From contig JAFYMC010000013.1 of the NCBI GenBank assembly GCA_017556805.1, positions 1 through 64,000 of the forward strand: a stretch of 64,000 nt of DNA, written 5' to 3'. Below, piece after piece: positions 51,795 to 61,375 of the stretch. This DNA is from Lachnospiraceae bacterium (GTDB lineage: Bacteria > Bacillota > Clostridia > Lachnospirales > Lachnospiraceae). The notes beneath the pieces were generated by a model. The model was not told the origin of the DNA. It saw only the letters and a list, made by a program, of their open reading frames with translations, and ran no database searches. The first letter of the stretch is position 1, and each line of letters begins with the position of its first letter. Both the position numbers and the translations under genes were made by a program.

Positions 51795-54323
51795 TTAGTA
51801 TAAAAAGCTGATATAAATTCCGTCGCCATCTTCGAACATCTTCTCTGCCTTATCCTTGGTTGCGGTCTGACTGCGCCCTTTTACCGGATCGTAATAGGTA
51901 ACCTCTCCGGAAGTATATCCGGTAATTATTACCGCATCCCCGGTGTTCTTCAGCGCCAGTACCGGTTGTCCCTTCCAGACGAAGTACAATACTTCATCCA
52001 GTGTTGCCCCCGTAAGCACCGCCACATCCGCGTTGGTATACCGTCCCAGCACCTGTTGCAGCGGTTCCTTTGCTTCCTCCGGGGTGATTGTAACAGAAAG
52101 GCCCTTGACGGAAAGCATCATCTGTAATGCCGCCTGCACCGAACCCACGTCGCCTCCTGCCTTTACACCGGTCAACCGGTCCACAGATGCAGCGTTCGCC
52201 TTGATTCCGCGCTCCCACACAATCTTTCCCTTTTCGTTAATTACCGTTCCGGCACGCTCATCCGCCACCGGAATCGCCGCACCTGCCGTCCCGTAAATAC
52301 CGTCAATCATGCCGTAGTAGTACGTATAATAGGCCGGATTCTCCGATTCCATCTCATTCACACGAAGCGTCGTATCCTTTTGTACTACCGTATACATCAC
52401 CGGCACTTCCTTCGGCAATTCTTCCATGACAAAATCCGCCGGAAACGCAATGTAATATTCGGTCAGCATCCGTTCCGTTATACGCTCGTTCAGAGAAATC
52501 TTGCCGTTCTCCGTCTTCTCCTGATTCAAAATATAATCACTGGGAGCAGCTTCATAGCCATCGGCTCCGTTCCCGGTCAGACGATTTAAACAAATAACAT
52601 TTCCGTCGGTCTGTGCAGACTCTACAAAATATCCGTCCTTTTCATAAGTCTTCTGCAATTGTCCGAAGGAATTTTTAATCTCCACCTTGTACATGGCGTA
52701 GATGACTCTGCCGTCTTCGTTCACATACAAATCCTCGGTTCTTCCGTATCCGTAAAGAAGATTTTTTTCAGACCGGCCAAGCAGCTTAATATACTCGCCT
52801 TCCTCCGGTAATACCGTAACTCTTTTCCCTGTTTCCGGATACAACAGTGTTACCGACTCCGTCCGGTCATGCTCCTGATATGCCATAAAACGTTCGCTTA
52901 CGGAATATACATAATCGCCGTCCCGCACATCTTTCGCCAATTCGGTCAGTTCCTCCGTTATTAGATCATATGCGTATACGCCGCCGTTTACCATGAAGTA
53001 AAATACATCAAACTCATTAAAATATGCAAACTGTCCCAGCTCTTCCTTTAAAATCTGGTAGGTGGTATTTACCGGAACATAAATCAACTCCTCCAACCGT
53101 TTCTCATCTTCATAGTAACGATATACAAACAATCCGACCCGGCCCTCATATACACCGTGATTCATATACCCGCTCACAAGGAAGGTAATGTTTCCGTTAT
53201 CCTCCATCTTTAATACCCGAATATCATACTGCTCCTTCAGGCTACACATACGCTCTAAAGATCCATGCCCCGAAGCAAACACCGTAGAGAGGGTATTCTC
53301 CGCCAGACTGTAGCAATACAAAGAACCGTTCCGCACAAACGCCACCTTGCTGTGGTCCGAATTCGGATACAATTCTATCCGCTCCGGGTCCGCCACCCCC
53401 AGCTTCAAATCACTCTGGGACAGGCTGGCATTGGCCCCGTCAAACAAAGACTCCGTATGGCGCTCATAATTTAACAGATGCACCACACTTCCCAGATAGC
53501 GGATACGGAAATATTCTTCTACCGCATACTTTTCCGTCCCGTAGCCTGTATCAAGTGCAATGCCGTAACGTACTACCGCGGTCATAATATCCTCATAAAA
53601 CTCCGTCACGGAAACCACCGGCTCCGTAAGCAACTGCGGCACCGACTCTCCCCAGGATACCGTCTTATAGCTGTCGTGGATATCCACATAATGATAACTG
53701 TCTGCGGAAGCTCCCGGCTTGGTTTCCAAATACGGAATAATTGCCTCATTATCTTCCGCCCGGGCACTTCTGGTATTTTCACCGAAGGTCCGGATAAAGT
53801 TTAACTTCTCCGCAAGCTTCGGAGATGCATACTGCTTCACACGAAAATAATAGTACATGCGCTTTCCGGTATTCCCGATAAGGGTAACCTTTACCGCATA
53901 TTCCGTTCCGTCTTTTAAATCTGTCTTTAATTTAATGCGTACGATTTTGTGACCGTCCTGCTTATCAAAGGCGTTGATGGTACCGGAGTCTACCTCCGCC
54001 TCGCTGGATACATCCAACACCTCATACTTCACACGACGTACATCCGTCTCGTACTCGTTGATTTTCAACTCAAAAATTCCGTCTGCACCGATGGGAATTA
54101 TGTCCTCCCGGTTTAAAACGGTGCTCAGATTGGAGCTGTATCCTCCGATACAATTAATCTCCTCTCCGCAGGTCAATACGGACAGCGTAGGAAACGATGC
54201 CGTTCCCGCTTCAACCGTTTCGATTTCCTCGTCAAATGTCGTTTCTCCCACGCGGCTTCCGAAAAACAGTACCGCCACGCAGAATACCGCGACCAAATAC
54301 AGTATCTGATAAACTCTTTTCAT
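51795..54323 (-). CDS. Exported propeller protein with a degenerate C39-like domain
   Basis: An 842-residue exported protein: a signal or anchor (residues 5-22), a beta domain (about 40-170), and a large middle part (about 290-560) with repeated short strands (IELYPNSDHSKVAFVRNGSLYCYS, FYFMVNGGVYAYDL, FMAYQEHD) that suggests a propeller. The end (about 715-842) reads like a C39-like papain-fold domain (SVQAALQMML, GQPVLALKNTGDAVIITGY, VTYYDPVKGR), but the catalytic Cys and His positions appear to be other residues. It could bind peptides instead of cleaving them. It starts one base after the methyltransferase stop and precedes the GT2 gene. Confidence 0.7.
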   Translation of the reverse strand: MKRVYQILYLVAVFCVAVLFFGSRVGETTFDEEIETVEAGTASFPTLSVLTCGEEINCIGGYSSNLSTVLNREDIIPIGADGIFELKINEYETDVRRVKYEVLDVSSEAEVDSGTINAFDKQDGHKIVRIKLKTDLKDGTEYAVKVTLIGNTGKRMYYYFRVKQYASPKLAEKLNFIRTFGENTRSARAEDNEAIIPYLETKPGASADSYHYVDIHDSYKTVSWGESVPQLLTEPVVSVTEFYEDIMTAVVRYGIALDTGYGTEKYAVEEYFRIRYLGSVVHLLNYERHTESLFDGANASLSQSDLKLGVADPERIELYPNSDHSKVAFVRNGSLYCYSLAENTLSTVFASGHGSLERMCSLKEQYDIRVLKMEDNGNITFLVSGYMNHGVYEGRVGLFVYRYYEDEKRLEELIYVPVNTTYQILKEELGQFAYFNEFDVFYFMVNGGVYAYDLITEELTELAKDVRDGDYVYSVSERFMAYQEHDRTESVTLLYPETGKRVTVLPEEGEYIKLLGRSEKNLLYGYGRTEDLYVNEDGRVIYAMYKVEIKNSFGQLQKTYEKDGYFVESAQTDGNVICLNRLTGNGADGYEAAPSDYILNQEKTENGKISLNERITERMLTEYYIAFPADFVMEELPKEVPVMYTVVQKDTTLRVNEMESENPAYYTYYYGMIDGIYGTAGAAIPVADERAGTVINEKGKIVWERGIKANAASVDRLTGVKAGGDVGSVQAALQMMLSVKGLSVTITPEEAKEPLQQVLGRYTNADVAVLTGATLDEVLYFVWKGQPVLALKNTGDAVIITGYTSGEVTYYDPVKGRSQTATKDKAEKMFEDGDGIYISFLY

Positions 54324-54324
54324 C

Positions 54325-55500
54325 CTATTCTCTCTCCGTCACCAGACGGTAGAGCGTCGGCATAGTGTTACAATAAGAAATCTGCGCCTTCAGCTCTCGC
54401 TCCACCCGGTTCCCCAACTCCTCTTGCTTTATCGTTTCTTTCTTTACCGCCCGCAATAATATGTTTTTCGGCGTATGTTCCATATCAATAAATTCCAGAA
54501 GCTGCGTCTTATAACCGCAAGCATCCATTACATTTGCCCGGAATGCATCCGTCATAAGAGCGGACATCCGTTCCTTCACGATGCCGTATTTCAAAAACGG
54601 TAGTAACGGCTCGCACTCCATCTGGCGATTCCACTCATGCTGACAGCACGGTACCGACAATACTACCGCCGCCCCCCAGCGGATAGCCTTATATAAAGCA
54701 TAGTCCGTAGCCGTATCACAGGCATGAAGGGTCACTACCATATCCACGGCACTCATCCCCGTATAATCTGCGATATCGCCGCACAAAAACTCCAGCTTCG
54801 TATATCCGTATTCCTGTGCCAGGCGATTGCAACGGGCAATGACATCCTTCTTTAAATCCAGTCCCACAATGCGTACTTCATAACCCTTTACCGTATAGAG
54901 ATAATGATACAACGCAAAGGTCAGATAAGACTTGCCGCAACCGAAGTCCAAAATGGTAACCTCGCGATTTTTCGGAAGTGCCGGGAGAATATCCTCCACA
55001 AACTCCAGAAAGCGGTTAATCTGGCGGAACTTATCGTACTTCGCCTTCACAACAGTGCCGTCCTTTGTCATAACCCCCAAATCAATCAGAAACGGAACCG
55101 GCGTGCCCTCCTCCAGCAAATACTGCTTCTTCCGGTTATGCTCTCTCGGCATAATCACAGCAGATGTATCCTGCCTCTTCTTACACTTTACGGTGGCGGT
55201 TCCCTTCTTTCCGATTAATACAGTCCTCTGATGAAACACCGACAACAGTTCTGCCTGACGAAATGCGCCGTCTTTTAGCCAACCCTGCAGCCGTTCCGTC
55301 ACACCGTCTTCCGTACAATTGGTATGAAACACCTGGGTTCCGCGGTACTCTTCGATTTGATATTGCTGCCTGCCGCCGATGACCACCGGATGTACCTTCA
55401 CCTTGGAAAGCTCCGCCGTCTTCGGTGCATTACTGAGAACCGCACGTTGCAGTCCTTCCTCTACGCATTTTGCAATTGCCTCAATCACCGTCTGTTCCAT
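54325..55500 (-). CDS. SAM-dependent methyltransferase
   Basis: A 391-residue class I methyltransferase. The SAM site is ILDFGCGKSYLTFALYHYL (about residues 183-201), followed by GLDLKKDVIARC, DMVVTLHACDTATD and VVLSVPCCQHEWNRQ. The N-terminal 150 residues (beta strands with VIGGRQQYQIEEY) form a substrate-recognition part. This layout resembles the methyltransferase_32 family (RNA or protein methylation); the substrate is unknown. AAGGAAGGG precedes the start. First gene of the unit with the 842-residue protein and GT2. Confidence 0.85.
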   Translation of the reverse strand: MEQTVIEAIAKCVEEGLQRAVLSNAPKTAELSKVKVHPVVIGGRQQYQIEEYRGTQVFHTNCTEDGVTERLQGWLKDGAFRQAELLSVFHQRTVLIGKKGTATVKCKKRQDTSAVIMPREHNRKKQYLLEEGTPVPFLIDLGVMTKDGTVVKAKYDKFRQINRFLEFVEDILPALPKNREVTILDFGCGKSYLTFALYHYLYTVKGYEVRIVGLDLKKDVIARCNRLAQEYGYTKLEFLCGDIADYTGMSAVDMVVTLHACDTATDYALYKAIRWGAAVVLSVPCCQHEWNRQMECEPLLPFLKYGIVKERMSALMTDAFRANVMDACGYKTQLLEFIDMEHTPKNILLRAVKKETIKQEELGNRVERELKAQISYCNTMPTLYRLVTERE

Positions 55501-55631
55501 CTTTGTCCCTTCCTTGCAAACTTATCCACTTTTCAGTATAGCATATTTTAAAGGAATTTCAAGACTGCCGAGCACCTTTTTCGGCCGGTGTCATATATTA
55601 CAACAACATCTCTCATAAGGCAGGTTTTTCT

Positions 55632-56087
55632 ATGCCATCTTATTCCTCGGAACCCGGTTACCCGGTCAAACCAGAACCACTGTCCCGCTTCTATCCGAAT
55701 CAGGAATCCCCGAAGCACTCCGCCGCGCCCCGACGGATCCCGTCAGAACGCAAAAGGGGCGATGCCTCCTATCTGATGCATCGCCATCCTGTTTTACTGC
55801 AACGCTTGTACGATGTCGCGGAACTTACCTTGTCTGCATACCGTCCCAACGATTTCATCTATGACGACTACCCGGACTATCTTTCTCTTCGACTGATGCG
55901 GGATCACCTGCTTCGTGACAATCGTTCCCTTACGGAAGCATTTTTGCAGGCAGGTTGCGGAACGGAATGGTTAAATCTTCTCACCGATACTGTTCTCTCC
56001 GAACTTTTATGCCGTAAACGGGAGGCCTATCGCAAACCGAGAGGCGTGGCCAGTACCACTTCCGTACAATCCGTGTCCTTATCATAA
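55632..56087 (+). CDS. Small protein of unknown function
   Basis: A 151-residue protein. The first 45 residues are Pro/Ser-rich and basic (low complexity); the rest is helical (LLQRLYDVAELTLSAYRPNDF, LRLMRDHLLRDNRSLTEAF, LLTDTVLSELLCRKREA). AAGGCAGG lies 8 bases before the ATG. Its 3' end overlaps the end of the ywmB-like gene on the other strand by 61 bases. Coding signal is moderate: residues 60-135 look like real protein, but the gene could be shorter or spurious. Confidence 0.5.
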   Translation: MPSYSSEPGYPVKPEPLSRFYPNQESPKHSAAPRRIPSERKRGDASYLMHRHPVLLQRLYDVAELTLSAYRPNDFIYDDYPDYLSLRLMRDHLLRDNRSLTEAFLQAGCGTEWLNLLTDTVLSELLCRKREAYRKPRGVASTTSVQSVSLS

Positions 56088-56785
56088 TACACCGCTACCT
56101 GTACATTGATTTTTTTCTTTTCCACCGTAATATACTCCTCTACCGCACCGGTATACGCATATACCGTATAATTTGCATTCTGACGGTTTTCGTATACCGG
56201 TTGCGCGTAGAGCTCTGACAGCAGCAAGTCTGTAATTTCATCCTTCTTTCCCAAAGGAATCTCGCCTTCATAAATTCCGCACAACTCCAAATTGGTAGAA
56301 ACCTCCGACAATCCGATTTTTTCCGCTGCCTTGTTTATCCTTTTCCGAAACCCCGCCGACGCTGTTGCCTGGTCTCCCGTCAGCGCAATCTCCGCACAAA
56401 CATAGTAGGCCTCCGGCTCCTCCAGATATACTACCTTAATAACCGAATGCGCCTGTGCCGCAAGCTTTTCGTATACATATTCCTGTCGTCCCTCATAGCT
56501 CACCTCACGAATCGTGCCGTCTACCGTAAGACCGATTTCCTCTCCGAAATACCGCAACAATTTTTCCTCGGAAAAGCCGTATGGCGGTGGCAAATACCGG
56601 CCGGTCATGGTTACGGTACCGCGACTTTCCTCCGGTGTCAGCACCGCAAATGCCCCTTCCATACTGGCCTGCGCAAAAAACGCCCGCTCGGTAACCACCC
56701 GGAAGACCGCAGCCAATAACAGTACCGCAGCCAGACCTTCCAGAATTCTTTTTTGTCCTCTCTTTGTTTTTCCCAACAAATGCAT
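56027..56785 (-). CDS. YwmB-like exported protein
   Basis: A 252-residue protein with an N-terminal membrane signal (ILEGLAAVLLLAAVFRVV) and an outer alpha/beta domain (GRYLPPPYGFSEEKLLRYFGEEIGL, YEKLAAQAHSVIKVVYLEEP, AEKIGLSEVSTNLELCGIYEG). This matches the YwmB (TATA-box-binding-like) family that lies near spoIID in Bacillus. Its role is unclear, possibly in sporulation or envelope. Start 56785 follows GAGAGGAG at 8 bases; a longer reading to 56809 has no better site. It follows clpX after about 77 bases on the same strand. Confidence 0.75.
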   Translation of the reverse strand: MHLLGKTKRGQKRILEGLAAVLLLAAVFRVVTERAFFAQASMEGAFAVLTPEESRGTVTMTGRYLPPPYGFSEEKLLRYFGEEIGLTVDGTIREVSYEGRQEYVYEKLAAQAHSVIKVVYLEEPEAYYVCAEIALTGDQATASAGFRKRINKAAEKIGLSEVSTNLELCGIYEGEIPLGKKDEITDLLLSELYAQPVYENRQNANYTVYAYTGAVEEYITVEKKKINVQVAVYYDKDTDCTEVVLATPLGLR

Positions 56786-56862
56786 AAAAAATACTCCTCT
56801 CCGCCTCACCGTATGTAAGACCTATATAGAGGAGTATTTCCATCATTTTCCGTCCTATTCCG

Positions 56863-58257
56863 TTATTTATCGGAGCCACGCATCTCAATCACCGGGCCAC
56901 CGCAACCACGCACATAATCGCCGGTAATCGTCACCTTACCGATGGAGTCATCCTTCGGAATTTCGTACATAATATCCAGCATAATTTCTTCCAGAATCGC
57001 ACGAAGGGCACGGGCACCCGTATCCTTTTCCATAGCTCGTTCCGCAATGGCAAGAAGGGCATTCTCGTCAAATACCAGCTTCACCTCATCCAGAGACAGC
57101 AAGTGCTCATATTGCTTTAAAATTGCGTTTTTCGGCTCCTTAAGCACCTGAATCAGTTGCTCTTTATCCAATCCCTGTAAGGCGAAAATCACCGGTAAAC
57201 GGCCTAAGAATTCCGGAATCATACCATATTCCCGCAAATCCTCCACCGTCACCTTGGACAAAAGCATCTTATCCTCATCGTACTTATCCTTAAGCTCCGC
57301 GCCGAATCCGATCATGGCCGTCTGATTCAAGCGTTTCTTAATGACCTTTTCCAAATCCGGGAACGCACCGCCGCAAATAAACAAAATGTCCTTTGTATTA
57401 ATGGTGGTCATCGGTACCATGGCATTTTTATTGGTAGCCCCCACCGGCACCTCCACCTCGCTGCCCTCCAGAAGCTTTAACAACCCCTGCTGTACCGACT
57501 CTCCGCTGACATCCCGGCTGTTGGTATTGCGCTTTTTGGCAATCTTATCGATTTCGTCGATAAAAATAATCCCGTGCTCCGCACGCTCCACATCATTATC
57601 CGCAGCAGCCAAAAGCTTAGAAAGCACACTCTCCACGTCGTCGCCGATATAGCCCGCCTCCGTAAGTGTAGTGGCATCCGTAATGGCAAGGGGCACGTTA
57701 AGAAGTCGCGCCAGGGTCTTTACCAGATAGGTCTTACCGCTACCGGTCGGGCCTAACATCAGCATATTGGACTTTTCCAGTTCAATGGTATCACTCTTAT
57801 CCGCCACACGTTTATAATGATTGTACACCGCAACGGAAATCACCTTTTTTGCGTGGTCCTGCCCGATGACATACTCATCCAACTCCGCCTTAATCTTATG
57901 AGGCGGCTTCAGATTCTTAAGATCAAGGACCGGTGCCTCTTCTCCTTCTTTTTTCTCCTGTTCCGCCGGCTTTGCCTTCTTTTTTACCTTCGGCATCTTC
58001 ATAAACTCACCGCCCATCCGGAGCATGGACGGGTCTATGGTCAACATTTCCATATACGGAAAACCGCCGCCGTTAATGGAATCGAAGGTCTTTTGCAAGC
58101 AATCGTTGCACACGCAAAAATCATTGGGCAACTGCATCATCTTCCCCGCAACGCTTTCCGGTCTGCGGCACATCTGACAATACTTTTCGTAGTCCGTCTC
58201 CTTCGTTTCCGTAGTATTTTCCTTATTTTCTTCCGGGAGTTTTTTTTCGTCTTCCAT
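56863..58257 (-). CDS. clpX: ATP-dependent protease ATPase subunit ClpX
   Basis: A 464-residue AAA+ unfoldase. The N-terminal zinc-binding part has CQMC and CVCNDC (about residues 27-55). The AAA+ core has Walker A GPTGSGKT (about 149-156), Walker B IIFIDEIDKIAKK, sensor RDVSGESVQQGLLKLLEG, arginine finger region FLGRLPVIF, and the MIGFGAEL loop used to dock ClpP. All parts are present, so it should partner ClpP, which is not in this window. The start at 58257 follows AAAGGGAAAG; a GTG at 58278 is the alternative. It lies 25 bases after the sugar transferase gene. Confidence 0.93.
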   Translation of the reverse strand: MEDEKKLPEENKENTTETKETDYEKYCQMCRRPESVAGKMMQLPNDFCVCNDCLQKTFDSINGGGFPYMEMLTIDPSMLRMGGEFMKMPKVKKKAKPAEQEKKEGEEAPVLDLKNLKPPHKIKAELDEYVIGQDHAKKVISVAVYNHYKRVADKSDTIELEKSNMLMLGPTGSGKTYLVKTLARLLNVPLAITDATTLTEAGYIGDDVESVLSKLLAAADNDVERAEHGIIFIDEIDKIAKKRNTNSRDVSGESVQQGLLKLLEGSEVEVPVGATNKNAMVPMTTINTKDILFICGGAFPDLEKVIKKRLNQTAMIGFGAELKDKYDEDKMLLSKVTVEDLREYGMIPEFLGRLPVIFALQGLDKEQLIQVLKEPKNAILKQYEHLLSLDEVKLVFDENALLAIAERAMEKDTGARALRAILEEIMLDIMYEIPKDDSIGKVTITGDYVRGCGGPVIEMRGSDK

Positions 58258-58281
58258 CTGCTTTCCCTTTCCGCTCACACA

Positions 58282-59679
58282 TTAATATGCGTTTTTATTG
58301 ATAAATCCTTTAAACACCGTCAAAAATAGTATTTTGATATCAAATCCCAGCGTCCAGTTCTCAATGTAATGGACATCGTGCTCGATTCTTTTCCGAATGG
58401 AGGTATCTCCGCGGTAACCGTTCACCTGGGCCCAGCCGGTAATTCCCGGACGCACCTGATGCTTAATCATATAACGCGGAATCTCTTCCTTAAACTTTTC
58501 CACAAACTTCGGACGTTCCGGACGAGGTCCCACCAGACTCATATCACCTTTTAATACATTAATCAGCTGCGGAAGCTCATCAATACTGGTCTTGCGAATG
58601 AATTTACCGATTCCCGTCACCCTGGAATCATTCTTCGTAGTCCAGGCATTCGCTTCCTTCGCAGCCTCCTGCACCACCATGGAACGGAACTTATACATCT
58701 TGAATTCTTTATTATGGAGTCCCACTCTCACCTGGGAAAAAATCACCGGTCCCTTAGAGGTCAGTTTAATTAAAACTGCCACCACAAGCATCGGAATCGC
58801 AAAGACCGCAAGAGCCATCAACGCTCCCACAATATCCACCGTTCGCTTTATTGCCCGGTTCACCAGATTACTGAGCGGTACCTTACGGATATTAATGACC
58901 GGAAGCCCCTCTAAATCCTCGATATAAGGAACTGTCGGCACAATATGATTATAGTCGGGAATAAACTTGGTATGCACACCGGAATACTCACAGGCAGCCA
59001 CCAGGCGCTCTAACTTTTCATATTCCTCGATTGCAAGCGCAATCGCAATCTCATCATAGTCATGCTCCTTCAAATAATCCGAAAGTTCCTCCATGGTACC
59101 TACTACCTCTACCTTCTTATACCGGGTACCGATTGCCATCTTATCATCCAGAACACCGTGAATAAAGTATCCCCACTGCGGATTTGCCAGAATACGGTCT
59201 ACATAAGCCTCCGCCGCACGACTGTATCCCACAATCAGGACATGCTTTAAGTTCTTTCCCTTTCTGCGCAAATGCTCCAAAAACTTCCGGAGAAAGAAGC
59301 GGAACACACACTCCAACACCACATTGGTTCCGTAAAAGATTGCCAGAAATCCTCGGGAAATATCCATCTTAAATAAGAACAACAGCACAATAAACGCTGC
59401 ACCGCTGATGATATTTGCCTTTAACACCAGCCACAGCTCCCACTGCATCCCCCGTCCCCGCTTCGGTGCATACAAACCGCTGGTCCAGTAAATCAACAGA
59501 TACACCGGTAGCACCACAATCAAAAAACGGGAATAAGACTCTATGGTATAGTCGCCGGCCTTTTCCATATTCAGCCATACAAAACGAAGCAAATAGGCCA
59601 AATAATAGGATGCCAGTACAAATATACCGTCTGTCACAATATGCAATTGATTAAATGCTTTTTGATTATCTTTAATCAT
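58282..59679 (-). CDS. Polyprenyl glycosylphosphotransferase (sugar transferase)
   Basis: A 465-residue membrane enzyme of the WcaJ type. Four membrane segments at the start (about 10-115), a Rossmann-like CoA/nucleotide part (about 140-250, [18 protein letters not shown]), a fifth segment (about 275-300), then the catalytic domain: [26 protein letters not shown] and LVGPRPERP. It moves a sugar phosphate from a UDP-sugar to undecaprenyl phosphate, the first step in capsule or exopolysaccharide synthesis. GTAGGAG precedes the start. It heads the unit that continues into clpX. Confidence 0.93.
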   Translation of the reverse strand: MIKDNQKAFNQLHIVTDGIFVLASYYLAYLLRFVWLNMEKAGDYTIESYSRFLIVVLPVYLLIYWTSGLYAPKRGRGMQWELWLVLKANIISGAAFIVLLFLFKMDISRGFLAIFYGTNVVLECVFRFFLRKFLEHLRRKGKNLKHVLIVGYSRAAEAYVDRILANPQWGYFIHGVLDDKMAIGTRYKKVEVVGTMEELSDYLKEHDYDEIAIALAIEEYEKLERLVAACEYSGVHTKFIPDYNHIVPTVPYIEDLEGLPVINIRKVPLSNLVNRAIKRTVDIVGALMALAVFAIPMLVVAVLIKLTSKGPVIFSQVRVGLHNKEFKMYKFRSMVVQEAAKEANAWTTKNDSRVTGIGKFIRKTSIDELPQLINVLKGDMSLVGPRPERPKFVEKFKEEIPRYMIKHQVRPGITGWAQVNGYRGDTSIRKRIEHDVHYIENWTLGFDIKILFLTVFKGFINKNAY

Positions 59680-59716
59680 CTCTGTCTCCTACCGTTTCTC
59701 CCCTCATATATGTTAT

Positions 59717-59745
59717 ATCTTACATGATTCTTTCAAAAACCTCAA
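59717..59745 (-). promoter_or_regulatory. Candidate promoter of the sugar transferase - clpX unit
   Basis: Minus strand TTGAGG (59740-59745) and TAAGAT (59717-59722) with 17-base spacing; both boxes are weak. Confidence 0.35.
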
Positions 59746-59805
59746 CAAAAATTTTCGAAAACCCTCATTTCTTCACCGATTCGTCACAAAGCCTACACAA
59801 ACCCG

Positions 59806-59814
59806 TGGTATACT
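59806..59814 (+). promoter_or_regulatory. Extended -10 promoter of the HtrA gene
   Basis: TGGTATACT (59806-59814) lies about 35 bases before the ATG; no good -35 box is present, as for extended -10 promoters. Confidence 0.45.
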
Positions 59815-59849
59815 AGCGGTATTACGAAACACGATTGGGAGGTTTATTT

Positions 59850-61280
59850 ATGGATCCGAATTATGATAATACAAGAATAGACGAAAGCATGAATAACAGG
59901 GAAGAGGTTATGCAGGAACACATTGCTGTCACCGAACCGACGGCAGACCTTCCTCCGCAGGATGTATCTTCCGACCTTCCGGAAACCACTGTTCCGGAGA
60001 CTACCGTTTCGGTAAAAAAGAAAAAAGAACACAAGACTCTCAAAAAGTTTTTCGGCTGCATCGGACTGGCAGCCTGCTTCGGCATCGTAGCCGGAGGTGC
60101 GTTTTTCGGCGTACGCTACGCAGTTACCCGTCTTTTCCCGCAGGAGTCTGCGCAGATGGACGAAGTGGTGAGTCCGACCGATGTTCTTTTCCCGAAACCG
60201 AATGTCACCATTGCTTCTACTGCCACCAGTGAGGTAGGGGATACCGACGCTACAGAGACGGTAGCAGCCGTAGTAGAACAGACCATGCCTGCTATGGTAT
60301 CCATCCAGACCGTCTACACCACCGTTTCTTATTTCTGGGGACAACCGATTACAAATGATCAGGAGGGTGGCGGATCCGGTATTATTATCGGTTCCAACGA
60401 ACAGGATTTACTGATTGCCACCAATTACCATGTAATCGAAGACACCTCCTCCGTAAAAGTTATTCTCGCCGACGGTACTACTCACAACGTCACGGTAAAA
60501 GGGTCCGATGCAGGTGCCGATCTTGCCATTTTGGCACTTCCGCTTTCCGGTCTTACCCAGGAAACACTGGACAGCATCGACATTGCTGTTTTAGGCGACT
60601 CCGACAGTGCCCGCATCGGTCAAATGGTAGTTGCCATCGGAAATGCATTGGGGTACGGTCCGACCGTTACCGTAGGGTATTTAAGTGCAAAGGACCGCGA
60701 GATTACCATCGAGGGCAACGACATGGTGTTATTGCAAACCAACGCAGCCATCAACTCCGGCAACAGCGGCGGTGCCCTGTTAAATACAAAGGGTGAAGTC
60801 ATCGGCATTAACAATGCAAAGCTTACCCGCACCGATATCGAAGGCATTTGTTTTGCCATTCCGATTTCCGAAGCCACTCCGATTTTAGAAGACTTAATGA
60901 CCCGTGAAATTCTCGCAGATAATGAAAAAGGATACTTGGGCGTTACCGTTTCCGAATTGGATTCCGCTATTTTCCGGGATTACAACTGGCCGGAGGGTGT
61001 GTATGTTGCTTCTGTCAGCAAGGACAGTGCCGCAGAAAAGGCCGGTATCTATCAGGGCGATATTATTACCCATGTAAACGGCGAGCAGGTAACTACCGCA
61101 AATCAGTTAGTCAATGCGGTTACCTCCCAGCGCTACGGCACCGTAGTAGAAATCACTTTACAGCGTATTGTTAACGGTAAGTTTGATGAATTTACCTACT
61201 CCGTTACCCTACAGCAAAACCCGGAGCTTTTGGCTTCCACGGAAGCACATCCGGACACACCGTCCCCGGAACCGCGCTGA
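59850..61280 (+). CDS. HtrA/DegP-type serine protease
   Basis: A 476-residue membrane-anchored protease. The N-terminal 60 residues are a cytoplasmic acidic part, followed by one membrane segment (about 72-95), a trypsin-like domain (about 135-345) with catalytic TNYHVIED (His), GADLAILAL (Asp) and INSGNSGGALLN (Ser), then a PDZ domain (about 360-455: GYLGVTVSE, GIYQGDIITHVNGEQVTTANQL). The outer domain acts in envelope protein quality control. It starts with GGGAGGT before ATG 59850; the earlier ATG at 59835 lies before this site. Ends before a strong terminator. Confidence 0.95.
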   Translation: MDPNYDNTRIDESMNNREEVMQEHIAVTEPTADLPPQDVSSDLPETTVPETTVSVKKKKEHKTLKKFFGCIGLAACFGIVAGGAFFGVRYAVTRLFPQESAQMDEVVSPTDVLFPKPNVTIASTATSEVGDTDATETVAAVVEQTMPAMVSIQTVYTTVSYFWGQPITNDQEGGGSGIIIGSNEQDLLIATNYHVIEDTSSVKVILADGTTHNVTVKGSDAGADLAILALPLSGLTQETLDSIDIAVLGDSDSARIGQMVVAIGNALGYGPTVTVGYLSAKDREITIEGNDMVLLQTNAAINSGNSGGALLNTKGEVIGINNAKLTRTDIEGICFAIPISEATPILEDLMTREILADNEKGYLGVTVSELDSAIFRDYNWPEGVYVASVSKDSAAEKAGIYQGDIITHVNGEQVTTANQLVNAVTSQRYGTVVEITLQRIVNGKFDEFTYSVTLQQNPELLASTEAHPDTPSPEPR

Positions 61281-61317
61281 TTTATCTATCTGTATATAGA
61301 ACTCTCCTTCGAAAGAA

Positions 61318-61359
61318 AACTGCCGCAAGTTCACTGTAACAGTGCTTGCGGCAGTTTTA
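61318..61359. terminator. Bidirectional terminator
   Basis: Stem AACTGCCGCAAG / CTTGCGGCAGTT with a nested CACTG / CAGTG stem, followed by TTTTATT on the plus strand. It separates the HtrA gene from the convergent ABC exporter. Confidence 0.9.
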
Positions 61360-61375
61360 TTCTACCTCATTGATT

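Noticed and set aside
59844-60344. Minus-strand frame of 166 codons inside the HtrA gene
   Set aside because: It is antisense to an HtrA gene with all catalytic motifs and shows no coding features.
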